NCBI GenBank assembly: GCA_036564345.1
Contig: DATCOZ010000024.1
Location: forward strand, 1 to 22,830
Reading direction: 5' to 3'
DNA: 22,830 bases
DNA from: UBA6019 sp036564345
Lineage (GTDB): Bacteria; Chloroflexota; Dormibacteria; Dormibacterales; Dormibacteraceae
The notes below the pieces were generated by a model that did no database searches, was not told where the DNA came from, and was given only the letters and a program-made list of their open reading frames with translations. Shown piece by piece: positions 16,830 to 22,830 of the stretch. Numbering within the stretch: the stretch's first letter is position 1; every line of letters starts with the position of its first letter. A program made the position numbers and the translations under genes.

Positions 16830-17690
16830 CTAGACGAAGAGCGGCCGCGGGTGCGCCCTGGCTACCAGTTCGTCCATCTCCGCCTCGCTCGGCCGTGCCG
16901 CGAACCTGCTTGCGGCGTCGAGGAAGCGGGGCAGCAGGTCGACGTCGCCGGTGCTGTTGAGGAAGACGCCGGGCCGGCCCATCGCCCACCACAGCGCGAG
17001 GTCGATGTCGCGCTGCTCGGTCATCGGCTCGTACCACGTCGAGCTCGTTCGCTCCCGGCCGAGCCAGGGGCCGCGCGCGATCGACTTGATGGTCTGGATC
17101 GCCACGTCGCGCTCCGCGCAGGTCGCCGCGAGGGCTTCGAAGTTCTCCGCGTAATAGGGAAGCCGCATCGTGATCCGGTTGTACGGCAGCAGGACGGAAT
17201 CGAAGTCGAAGCGTTCGAGGCTGCGGCGGTGGTTGGCGGCGATCTGGGCTCCGTGACCGGTCACCCCGATGAAGCGGACAAGGCCCTGCTCGCGGGCCTC
17301 GATGGCGGCCTCGATGGCGCCACCCGGGCTGAGCGCGGTGTCCCATTCGATCGGATCGGCGAGGTTGTGCAGCTGCCAGAGGTCGACGTGGTCGACGCCC
17401 AGCCGGTCGAGCGACCGGTGAAGATCTTCGCGGGCGCCTTTCGCCTTGCGTTCGTCGGTCTTGGTGGCGAGGAAGAAGCGGCCCGACTCGCGTTTCAACC
17501 ACGGCTTGATCCGCAGCTCGGCGTCGCCATAGCTCGCCGCGACGTCAATGTGGTTGATGCCGTGCTGGAGGAGCACGTCGAGGACGCGGTCGGCGACGTC
17601 CTGGGTGACGTTGCCGAGGGCCGCGGCGCCGAAGAGCACTCGCGTGCTCTGGTGGTCCGTGCGTCCGAAGCGAGCGTGCGGGATCGGCAT
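16830..17690 (-). CDS. Aldo/keto reductase with canonical tetrad
   Basis: This 286-residue TIM-barrel oxidoreductase has the full AKR tetrad: Asp49 and Tyr54 (HIDVAASYGD), Lys77 (LATKTDE) and His108 (DLWQLHNL). The N-terminus IPHARFGRTDHQSTRVLFGAAAL is a usual AKR entry. A GGGGAG Shine-Dalgarno precedes the ATG at 17690, and a TAGGTT -10-like box lies further upstream. It is monocistronic here and divergent from the uronate-dehydrogenase-like gene across 92 bp. A role in sugar or aldehyde reduction within the neighbouring carbohydrate locus is plausible but not shown. Confidence 0.92.
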   Translation of the reverse strand: MPIPHARFGRTDHQSTRVLFGAAALGNVTQDVADRVLDVLLQHGINHIDVAASYGDAELRIKPWLKRESGRFFLATKTDERKAKGAREDLHRSLDRLGVDHVDLWQLHNLADPIEWDTALSPGGAIEAAIEAREQGLVRFIGVTGHGAQIAANHRRSLERFDFDSVLLPYNRITMRLPYYAENFEALAATCAERDVAIQTIKSIARGPWLGRERTSSTWYEPMTEQRDIDLALWWAMGRPGVFLNSTGDVDLLPRFLDAASRFAARPSEAEMDELVARAHPRPLFV

Positions 17691-17703
17691 GCTGTTCTCC
17701 CCA

Positions 17704-17709
17704 AACCTA
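17704..17709 (-). promoter_or_regulatory. Putative -10 box of the aldo/keto reductase gene
   Basis: TAGGTT on the minus strand ends 13 nt before the ATG at 17690. The short predicted leader includes the GGGGAG Shine-Dalgarno. No clear -35 is seen. Confidence 0.35.
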
Positions 17710-17763
17710 GCGCATTCGTTTCAGAGCCTGACGAGCCGGGTCACGGACACGCGGGAATCAACC

Positions 17764-17769
17764 TATGGT
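17764..17769 (+). promoter_or_regulatory. Putative -10 box of the SDR gene
   Basis: TATGGT ends 13 nt before the ATG at 17783. The leader would be only a few nucleotides and carries a GGAG. No convincing -35 is visible. Confidence 0.35.
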
Positions 17770-17782
17770 CTAGTGGAGCCCG

Positions 17783-18556
17783 ATGTCAACGAAGGCGGCC
17801 TCGCATTCGACAGTCGCAATCACCGGCGCCGCCGGAGGCGTCGGCTCCGTCCTGGCGCGTGGCCTGCGCCGCGACCTGCGCCTGCTCGACATCCGTCCCG
17901 CGCCCGGCTGTGAGGTGCTCGACGTTCGCGACCTGGCGGCGGTCGAAGCCGCCTTCCAAGGCATCGCCGCCGTCATCCACCTGGGCGCTATCCCGACCGA
18001 GGCGCCCTTCGAGGACATTCTCGAGCACAACCTGAGGGGCACCCACAACGTGCTCGAGGCTGCTCGCCGGTGCGGCGTGAAGAGGGTCGTGTTCGCGTCC
18101 AGCAACCACGTCACCGGGATGTACGGACGGTCGGACCGGATCGGACCCGAGGCGCCCATCCGCCCCGACACCTATTACGGCGTCAGCAAGGCCTTCGGCG
18201 AGGCGCTCGGGCGGCTCTACGCCGAGAAGTGGGGTGTCTCGGTCGTCTGCATCCGGATCGGCACCTGCATCGAGCGGCCGCTCGACCGGCGGCACCTGTC
18301 GACCTGGCTGTCGCCGAATGACGCGGTCGCGCTCTTCAGCGCGGCCCTTGACGCACCGGTTCAGTTCAGCATCGTCTACGGCATCTCCGCCAACACGCGA
18401 GGTTGGTGGGACCTGGCGAGCGCCCGGGCGCTCGGCTACCGGCCCCGCGACAACGCCGAGGCCTTCGCGGACGAGGTGGCCGAGGATCGGAGCGAGCCCT
18501 TCGACACCCAGGGTGGCGCCTTCACCGCGCCGGCCTTCGCCGGCGAGAGAGCCTGA
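17783..18556 (+). CDS. NAD-dependent SDR, uronate-dehydrogenase-like
   Basis: This 257-residue extended short-chain dehydrogenase/epimerase has the NAD site GAAGGVG at 15-21 and Asp36 after strand 2 (LLDIRPA), which favours NAD+ over NADP+. The catalytic motif is Tyr132-x3-Lys136 (YYGVSKAFGEALGRLYAEKWG). The segments SSNHVTGMYGRSD, RIGTCIERP, LSTWLSPNDA and IVYGISANTRGWWD closely resemble uronate dehydrogenase (Udh), which oxidises glucuronate/galacturonate to the aldarolactone. A general sugar epimerase is the alternative. It is followed 1 bp later by a pterin dehydratase gene, with which it is probably co-transcribed. Its proximity to the LacI/DUF993 locus suggests a sugar-acid theme. Confidence 0.85.
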   Translation: MSTKAASHSTVAITGAAGGVGSVLARGLRRDLRLLDIRPAPGCEVLDVRDLAAVEAAFQGIAAVIHLGAIPTEAPFEDILEHNLRGTHNVLEAARRCGVKRVVFASSNHVTGMYGRSDRIGPEAPIRPDTYYGVSKAFGEALGRLYAEKWGVSVVCIRIGTCIERPLDRRHLSTWLSPNDAVALFSAALDAPVQFSIVYGISANTRGWWDLASARALGYRPRDNAEAFADEVAEDRSEPFDTQGGAFTAPAFAGERA

Positions 18557-18557
18557 G

Positions 18558-18878
18558 ATGCCGGCCCGGCGCAACTCTCCCATCGCACCCGAAGCCGCCG
18601 CCGCCGAGCTGGAGCAGCATCCCCTCTGGGTGGTGGAGCGGTCGCGGCTGTACCGCGACTTCCGCTTCAAGAACTTCACGGCGGCGATCGCGTTCGTGAA
18701 CCAGGTGGCCGACCTCGCCGAGCGCGTCGCGCACCATCCCAACATCCTGGTCCACGAGTGGTGCTTCGTTCACCTCGAGCTCTACTCCCATGCCGACGGG
18801 GGGCTCAGCCGCTTCGACGTGGACTTCGCGCTCGCGCTGGACGAGCTGGTCGGCTCAGGGGCCGGAACCGGGTCCTGA
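18558..18878 (+). CDS. phhB: Pterin-4a-carbinolamine dehydratase (4a-hydroxytetrahydrobiopterin dehydratase)
   Basis: This 106-residue protein dehydrates 4a-hydroxytetrahydropterin, recycling the cofactor of aromatic amino-acid hydroxylases. Family hallmarks: FRFKNFTAAIAFVNQVADLAE at 35-55, the active-site HHP at 59-61 (AERVAHHPNI), VHLELYSHADGGLSRFD with the second catalytic His at 78, and a terminal helix DFALALDELV. The ATG at 18558 lies 1 bp after the upstream stop. No phenylalanine hydroxylase is in the window. Some family members have other roles (molybdopterin-related or DCoH-like), so the biological role is less sure than the fold. Its 3' end overlaps the convergent membrane gene by 24 bp. 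Confidence 0.9.
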   Translation: MPARRNSPIAPEAAAAELEQHPLWVVERSRLYRDFRFKNFTAAIAFVNQVADLAERVAHHPNILVHEWCFVHLELYSHADGGLSRFDVDFALALDELVGSGAGTGS

Positions 18879-19139
18879 CACCGTGTCCTGGGCGAGCCCC
18901 AGGTAGGCGGCGGCGAGGACGGCCGCAACGACCGGCGGACCGTAGTCGGAGACGGGGCCTGACGGGAAGAGGAGCCGGATGATCGCGGCAGCGACGAAGT
19001 AGGCCCCGGCCAGGGTGAGGGCGATCCGGAAGCGCCGGCCGGCCTGTCGCAGCTGCCGGCGCAGGCCGCCCGGCCGGATCGAGAGTACGGCGACGACCAG
19101 GAGTGGGATCAGAAGCAGCCCGGCGACGAAACCCCTCAC
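18855..19139 (-). CDS. Small hypothetical membrane protein
   Basis: I do not recognise this 94-residue protein. Three hydrophobic segments are visible: about 4-21 (FVAGLLLIPLLVVAVLSI), 39-60 (IALTLAGAYFVAAAIIRLLF) and 67-84 (PPVVAAVLAAAYLGLAQ). A strongly basic stretch rich in Arg (24-38) separates the first two and should be cytoplasmic. The start is GTG 19139, supported by a good promoter 6 nt upstream. Its 3' end overlaps the convergent pterin dehydratase by 24 bp. It is divergent from the histidine kinase, so a role near that sensor is possible but unsupported. Confidence 0.65.
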   Translation of the reverse strand: MRGFVAGLLLIPLLVVAVLSIRPGGLRRQLRQAGRRFRIALTLAGAYFVAAAIIRLLFPSGPVSDYGPPVVAAVLAAAYLGLAQDTVSGPGSGP

Positions 19140-19145
19140 GCTGGA

Positions 19146-19174
19146 AACCTACCGGTTGGAAGCGGAGTGGTGAA
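19146..19174 (-). promoter_or_regulatory. Promoter of the small membrane protein gene
   Basis: A -35-like TTCACC (19169-19174) and a -10-like TAGGTT (19146-19151) are separated by exactly 17 bp. The -10 ends 6 nt before the GTG start at 19139, predicting a leaderless transcript. This is the best-formed promoter in the window. Confidence 0.5.
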
Positions 19175-19249
19175 CTCGACGCGCCCGAACGGCGAACTGT
19201 CGCCCTGAGGACGGCGAGATGCGCGAGCCGAGGTATCTGATGGGTTGCG

Positions 19250-20737
19250 ATGCTCCCCAAGCCCTCCTCCCCTTCCGGCGGGACGGGCACGGGCACGGGT
19301 GCGATCATCGGCTTCTTCGCCCTCCTGAGCCTGCTCCCGGTGGTAGCGCTCGGCATCGGCCTCGGCGAAGTCGTCAGCAGCGGCGTGCAGCAGCAGCACC
19401 TTGCCGACGCCAACCGCAACGCCAACATCCTGGCCCAGGCCGGGATCCAGCCGCTGCTCGTCCCGGAGGACCTGACCGGCGGCATCAGCGGCGCTCGGCT
19501 GGACCAGCTGGACAACAGCCTCCGCGGCGTCGCCTTCGGCAAGGTGGTCGCGCGGCTGAAGATCTGGAACCGCCAGAACGTCGTCGTCTACTCGGACAAC
19601 CGCAGCCTGGTCGGTCACGCCTTTCCGCCCGACGAGCACCTGAACGCTGCCCTGGCCGGGCAGACCGCGAGCGAGATCAGCGAGGCCACCTCGCCTGAGA
19701 ACCGAGCCGACAACCTCCGCGGCAAGTTCCTCTCCGTCTATGTTCCGATCTACTTCGCGAACGACCCACAGGTTCCTGCCGGAGCGTTCGAGCTCTACCT
19801 GCCGTGGGCCCCGGTGGCGGCGCAGATCGACCAGGAGTCGCAGCACCTGTACGTGCTGCTGGCGATCGGGCTCCTCCTGCTCTACCTGTCGATGATCCCC
19901 GTCCTGCTGCTGGCCGAACGCTGGCGCCGCAGGTTGACGGCAAGTCTCGACTCGATCGCGGAGGAGCGACGGAGGGGCGAGGAGACGGCTCGCGTGAGCG
20001 AGCTGAAATCCACCTTCCTGGCCTCGATGAGCCATGAGATGCGCACCCCTCTCAACGCCGTGCTCGGCTTCACCCAGCTGCTCCGCACGCCCGGCTTCGG
20101 AGCACTGACCGAGCGCCAGGACAAGTACGTCCTGAACATCGACCGTGCCGGCAGGCACCTCCTGGCCCTCACCAACGACGTGCTCGACCTGTCCAAGATC
20201 GAGGCCGGCCGGATGGACCTCGATATATCAGACGTGGAGCTTGCCGTCGTTGTCCGCGATGCCGAGGAGATCCTCCGCCCGCTCTCCGACGCAAAGTCCC
20301 TCAAGCTGACGGTGGACCCTTTCGCACTGTGGGCCAGGGCGGATCGCCTGCGCCTCACGCAGGTGCTCATAAACCTTCTGAGCAACGCGATCAAGTTCAC
20401 CCCCGAAGATGGATCCATCCGGGTGAGCGCTCGCCGCGCGGGAACCTTTGTCGAGCTGGACATCATCGACAACGGCTGCGGTATCGCCGTGGAGGATCAG
20501 AGCGCGGTGTTCGAGCGGTACGCGCAGGGCGGCAAATCGACGACCGAGGGCACCGGGCTGGGGCTGCCTCTCAGCCGGCGGCTGGTCGAGCTGATGGAAG
20601 GAGAGCTCGTGCTTGTCGCCTCCACGCCCGGCGGGAGCACCTTCCAGATCCGGATACCGGCCGGGGTCGCGTCGAAGCGGGCGAACTTCAAGCCCCCGCT
20701 GCGACGCGGGCCGCGGCTGGCGGTGGTCCGCTCCTAG
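19250..20737 (+). CDS. Membrane sensor histidine kinase (orphan)
   Basis: This 495-residue two-component sensor has a first membrane helix at about 18-38, an extracytoplasmic sensor region of about 160 residues (39-198, with LKIWNRQNVVVYSDNRSLVG and LSVYVPIYF, Cache-like), and a second helix at about 200-222. The HisKA domain has phospho-acceptor His262 in MSHEMRTPLNAVLGF. The HATPase_c domain has Asn379 in the N box (LLSNAIKFTP), DNGCGI at 407-412 and GTGLGLP at 434-440. No receiver domain or response-regulator gene is adjacent, so the partner is unknown. ATG 19250 is the first plausible start; no strong Shine-Dalgarno is seen in the 110-bp divergent spacer. Confidence 0.92.
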   Translation: MLPKPSSPSGGTGTGTGAIIGFFALLSLLPVVALGIGLGEVVSSGVQQQHLADANRNANILAQAGIQPLLVPEDLTGGISGARLDQLDNSLRGVAFGKVVARLKIWNRQNVVVYSDNRSLVGHAFPPDEHLNAALAGQTASEISEATSPENRADNLRGKFLSVYVPIYFANDPQVPAGAFELYLPWAPVAAQIDQESQHLYVLLAIGLLLLYLSMIPVLLLAERWRRRLTASLDSIAEERRRGEETARVSELKSTFLASMSHEMRTPLNAVLGFTQLLRTPGFGALTERQDKYVLNIDRAGRHLLALTNDVLDLSKIEAGRMDLDISDVELAVVVRDAEEILRPLSDAKSLKLTVDPFALWARADRLRLTQVLINLLSNAIKFTPEDGSIRVSARRAGTFVELDIIDNGCGIAVEDQSAVFERYAQGGKSTTEGTGLGLPLSRRLVELMEGELVLVASTPGGSTFQIRIPAGVASKRANFKPPLRRGPRLAVVRS

Positions 20738-20822
20738 CTGAATTTTCGTCTCTGGCCCCGGTATCGAATTCCGGCAAGCTTTCACCGTCAAGGGCTGCCT
20801 GCCGTCCCCACTCGCACCGGGC

Positions 20823-20828
20823 TAGGAT
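20823..20828 (+). promoter_or_regulatory. Putative -10 box of the MBL-fold hydrolase gene
   Basis: TAGGAT ends 11 nt before the ATG at 20840. No Shine-Dalgarno separates them; the intervening bases are pyrimidine-rich. This implies a very short leader. The remaining spacer from 20738 shows no other clear signal. Confidence 0.4.
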
Positions 20829-20839
20829 TTTCCTTTCCG

Positions 20840-21547
20840 ATGAGAATCACCCGCCACGGCGACCACCTGGTCCAGCTCACCCGATACGCGGCCGTCTTTC
20901 CGATGAACTGCTACCTCGTGCTCGAGGACGACGGCCTCACCCTCGTCGACAGCACGATGTCCTCGCCCGCGGACGATGTCGCCCGGGTTGCCGGCGACCT
21001 CGGCCTCCAGCTCCGGCGGATCGTCCTCACCCACGCCCATGGCGACCACGTGGGCGGCGTAGCCGGGGTTCGGGAACGCTACCCGGACCTGCCCATCTCG
21101 ATCGGCGAGCGGGAAGCGCGGCTGCTGGAAGGCGACCTGACGCCCTCGGCGGATGAACCCCAGGCACCCGCCAAGGGATTCTTCAGCAAGGTTGCCTGGA
21201 AGCCCGACCAGCTGTTGAAGCCGGGCGACCGGGTCGGATCACTTGAGGTCGTCGCATCGCCGGGGCACACGCCCGGCCACCTCGCCTTCCTCGACAGCCG
21301 CGATCGCAGCCTGATCGCCGGCGACGCCTACCAGACGCGCGGCGGCATCGCGGTGTCGGGCGTGATCCGCCCACTGTTTCCCTTTCCAGCCATGGCCACC
21401 TGGCACAAGCCGACCGCGCTGGCCAGCGGGCAGGCCCTGAGCAAGCTCCAGCCGACCCGCCTCGCCGTCGGCCACGGCGACGTGCTGGAGGAGCCCACCG
21501 CGGCGATGGCGTCCGCCATCGAAGCCGCCCGCGCGTCCTTCCGCTAA
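20840..21547 (+). CDS. Metallo-beta-lactamase-fold hydrolase
   Basis: This 235-residue MBL-superfamily protein is of the glyoxalase-II/general hydrolase type. The dinuclear metal motif is complete: His65-x-His67-x-Asp69-His70 (LTHAHGDHVGG), then a His in SPGHTPGH, the bridging Asp in AGDAYQT and a final His in VGHGDVLEEP. There is no signal peptide, so it acts in the cytosol. It is too small for an RNase J or ComEC-type enzyme, and the substrate cannot be specified. It is transcribed in the same direction as the upstream kinase, with its own putative promoter, and is followed by a hairpin-rich spacer. Confidence 0.92.
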   Translation: MRITRHGDHLVQLTRYAAVFPMNCYLVLEDDGLTLVDSTMSSPADDVARVAGDLGLQLRRIVLTHAHGDHVGGVAGVRERYPDLPISIGEREARLLEGDLTPSADEPQAPAKGFFSKVAWKPDQLLKPGDRVGSLEVVASPGHTPGHLAFLDSRDRSLIAGDAYQTRGGIAVSGVIRPLFPFPAMATWHKPTALASGQALSKLQPTRLAVGHGDVLEEPTAAMASAIEAARASFR

Positions 21548-21693
21548 CTCCTGATTTCGAGCCGGCTCCGCGACCGTCCAGGAAACGCGGCTCGCCGGTG
21601 CAGGTATTGAGATCGAAACACGTTTACCGGAAGCATGTGCCGAGAAGTGCTCGCACCAGTTTTCCATGGCGTCGCCATTCACCAGGTCGGTAT

Positions 21694-21715
21694 CCCTCTC
21701 CGTTGATGGAGAGGG
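21694..21715. repeat. Perfect 8-bp-stem hairpin (REP-like)
   Basis: CCCTCTCC-GTTGAT-GGAGAGGG is a perfect inverted repeat followed by CCAGGGGTGAGG. This arrangement is typical of dispersed palindromic repeats in many bacterial genomes. There is no T-run after it. Confidence 0.65.
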
Positions 21716-21795
21716 CCAGGGGTGAGGCGAAACAGAGGCCGGTGACAATCCACTTGACGCGCCGCATAAAGGCCCGCCCTTGGCCCCACCCTGCC

Positions 21796-21816
21796 CTCCC
21801 CGCAAAGCGGGGGGAG
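21796..21816. repeat. GC-rich hairpin (REP-like)
   Basis: CCCCGC-AAA-GCGGGG forms a perfect 6-bp stem (21798-21812) flanked by CT and GGAG that extend the pairing with a bulge. It lies just upstream of the earliest convincing start of the PAS-GGDEF frame. Confidence 0.6.
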
Positions 21817-21830
21817 ATCCGGACAACCAC

Positions 21831-22830
21831 TTGAACAGTCCTGGGGGGGCTCGCGCTGGCCGTAAGGCCCGCGACACGCACCGGAGGAACCCGGCCGTCT
21901 CGCCCGCCGTCGCCGGCGCGCAGGGATCCGCTCGATTCACGGCGGGTGAGGAGGGCTTTCGCTCCGCCTACGCCGCCGCCGGTGTCGCCCTCGCGCGGCT
22001 GACTCGGCAGGGACGGATCATCGATGTCAACCAGGCTTTCGGGAGGCTCCTCGGCCGCCCCGCCGCCGACCTCGCCGGCTGCCGGCTCCTCGACCTCGTC
22101 CATCCCGATGACGCGGATGCGGTCCGGGCGGGCCGGCTCACCAGCCTCAAGTCCGGCCGCGTCCAGGCTGAGCTTCGCTTCAACACCGGCGACTCCGAGG
22201 TTTTGGGCCGGGCGACGATCTCGATCGCCCGTCGTGCGGACGACGTGCCGGACTCCCTGATACTCACGGTCGAGGACCTCACCGCGCTCAAGTCGGGGGA
22301 GGCCGCGCTGGAGCGGGCGATGCTCCGCGACCCGGCGACGGGCTTGGCCAACTCGGCGCTCCTCGCCAGCCGGCTCACCCACTCGATCGCCACGGCACGG
22401 CGCGCCGGCCGCAAACTGGCGGTGCTGGCCCTCGAGATCGACCGCTTTGCCGCGATCGACGAGCTGCAAGGAACCGGCTCGGCACAGAAGCTGCTTGCCT
22501 ACATGGCCGCCCGGCTCCAGGAGCGGGTGCGCCCGTCAGACTCGGTGGCCCGCACCGGCGGCAACGAGCTGGCCGTCGTCCTTGGCAAGGTGGACGAGGC
22601 GGATCTCGCGGCCGGCGTCGGGAGGCGTCTGCTGGCGACGCTGGAGCCGGAATTCCACCTCGGCGAGGCCGGCTTCCAGGTCAAGATCAGCATGGGCGTC
22701 GCCGTCTTTCCCGGCGACGGAAAGACGGCCGAGGCACTCCTTCGCCGGGCGCGGATGGACATGTACGTCGGCCAGCGCCTACAGCCTGGCGTTGGCTCGG
22801 GCGGTGCCGGCGCTGGTGCCGGACCGGCGG
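21831..22830 (+). CDS. PAS-GGDEF signalling protein with degenerate GGDEF site (3' end cut by window edge)
   Basis: The frame is open from the stop at 21723 to the window end. I place the start at TTG 21831 with low certainty; TTG 21780 is the other option and no Shine-Dalgarno supports either. A PAS domain occupies about 40-150 (GRIIDVNQAFGRLLGRPAADLAG, LVHPDDADAV), followed by a GGDEF domain from about 165 (LRDPATGLANSALLASRL). The signature reads RTGGNELAVVL (codons 22551 on), so GGDEF has become GGNEL. The metal-binding D-x-D-x-F region reads LEIDRF, and the usual N-D...G-H pair is lost. Diguanylate cyclase activity is therefore doubtful; a GTP- or protein-binding sensor role is possible. 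A C-terminal EAL domain could lie beyond the window. Confidence 0.8.
   Translation, partial: MNSPGGARAGRKARDTHRRNPAVSPAVAGAQGSARFTAGEEGFRSAYAAAGVALARLTRQGRIIDVNQAFGRLLGRPAADLAGCRLLDLVHPDDADAVRAGRLTSLKSGRVQAELRFNTGDSEVLGRATISIARRADDVPDSLILTVEDLTALKSGEAALERAMLRDPATGLANSALLASRLTHSIATARRAGRKLAVLALEIDRFAAIDELQGTGSAQKLLAYMAARLQERVRPSDSVARTGGNELAVVLGKVDEADLAAGVGRRLLATLEPEFHLGEAGFQVKISMGVAVFPGDGKTAEALLRRARMDMYVGQRLQPGVGSGGAGAGAGPA

Larger units (their letters stand above)
21548..21830. other. Non-coding spacer with REP-like hairpins
   Basis: No gene is credible in this 283-bp stretch. A CCGCG/CGCGG inverted repeat inside a larger GC-rich fold begins just after the hydrolase stop (about 21560-21600). 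Two stronger hairpins follow and are listed separately. The composition (blocks such as CCCTCTCC and GGGGTGAGG) resembles dispersed intergenic repeat sequence more than a promoter region. Confidence 0.55.

Noticed and set aside
16420..16833. Plus-strand frame running from lacI through the hairpin region
   Set aside because: It begins inside lacI in another frame and its product is Arg/Ser/Pro-rich without any recognisable domain. The region is better explained as non-coding hairpins.
18234..18557. Upstream in-frame extension of the pterin dehydratase
   Set aside because: It overlaps the SDR gene in another frame. The ATG at 18558 gives the usual length of about 105 residues.
20761..20782. 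EcoRI- and HindIII-like sites close together, recalling a cloning polylinker
   Set aside because: The flanking bases do not continue into vector sequence and both neighbouring genes are intact and native in composition. Coincidence is the simplest explanation.
21624..22469. Minus-strand open frame opposite the PAS-GGDEF gene
   Set aside because: The plus strand encodes a clear PAS and GGDEF domain here. The minus-strand product has no recognisable motif and crosses the hairpin spacer.

Overview
This is a GC-rich bacterial chromosome segment with tightly packed genes and many GTG/TTG starts. Several starts have a TANNNT -10-like box only 6-13 nt upstream and no good Shine-Dalgarno sequence, which suggests frequent leaderless or near-leaderless transcription. 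Together with the gene content (HutF-type histidine catabolism, an ALDH7/antiquitin dehydrogenase, a DUF993 protein) this fits a soil-type high-GC lineage such as Actinobacteria or the Chloroflexota/Dormibacterota group. The phylum cannot be fixed from this window. I see no rRNA, tRNA, CRISPR array, transposase or phage gene.

Region 1 (1-6492, minus strand) is a histidine-utilisation operon. Its order is hutH, hutU, hutF, hutI, then an aldo/keto reductase cut by the left window edge. Every junction is a 4-8 bp stop/start overlap. HutH, HutU, HutI and HutF convert histidine through urocanate, imidazolonepropionate and formiminoglutamate to N-formylglutamate. No deformylase (HutG or an M20 amidohydrolase) is in the visible part. 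Two residues stand out: HutI has Asn where the family has a metal-binding Asp, and the reductase has Glu where most AKRs have catalytic His.

Region 2 (6543-12008) starts with a divergent stand-alone cyclic-nucleotide-binding-fold protein. It is followed by phosphoenolpyruvate carboxylase, an ALDH7-family semialdehyde dehydrogenase and, convergently, a two-repeat protein of uncertain (DUF4388-like) type.

Region 3 (12160-18556) is a carbohydrate-catabolism locus. A minus-strand operon of a Gfo/Idh/MocA dehydrogenase, a DUF993 DHDPS-like TIM-barrel protein and a xylose-isomerase-like TIM-barrel protein is divergent from a LacI regulator. A LacI-type palindromic operator lies between them. A canonical aldo/keto reductase and a uronate-dehydrogenase-like SDR follow. 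This is the best candidate for an uncharacterised pathway: enzyme classes can be assigned but the substrate cannot.

Region 4 (18558-22830) holds a pterin-4a-carbinolamine dehydratase, a small membrane protein, an orphan membrane histidine kinase, a metallo-beta-lactamase-fold hydrolase and a right-truncated PAS-GGDEF protein with a degenerate GGDEF site. Two intergenic stretches (16524-16829 and 21548-21830) are rich in perfect hairpins and resemble dispersed REP-like repeats.
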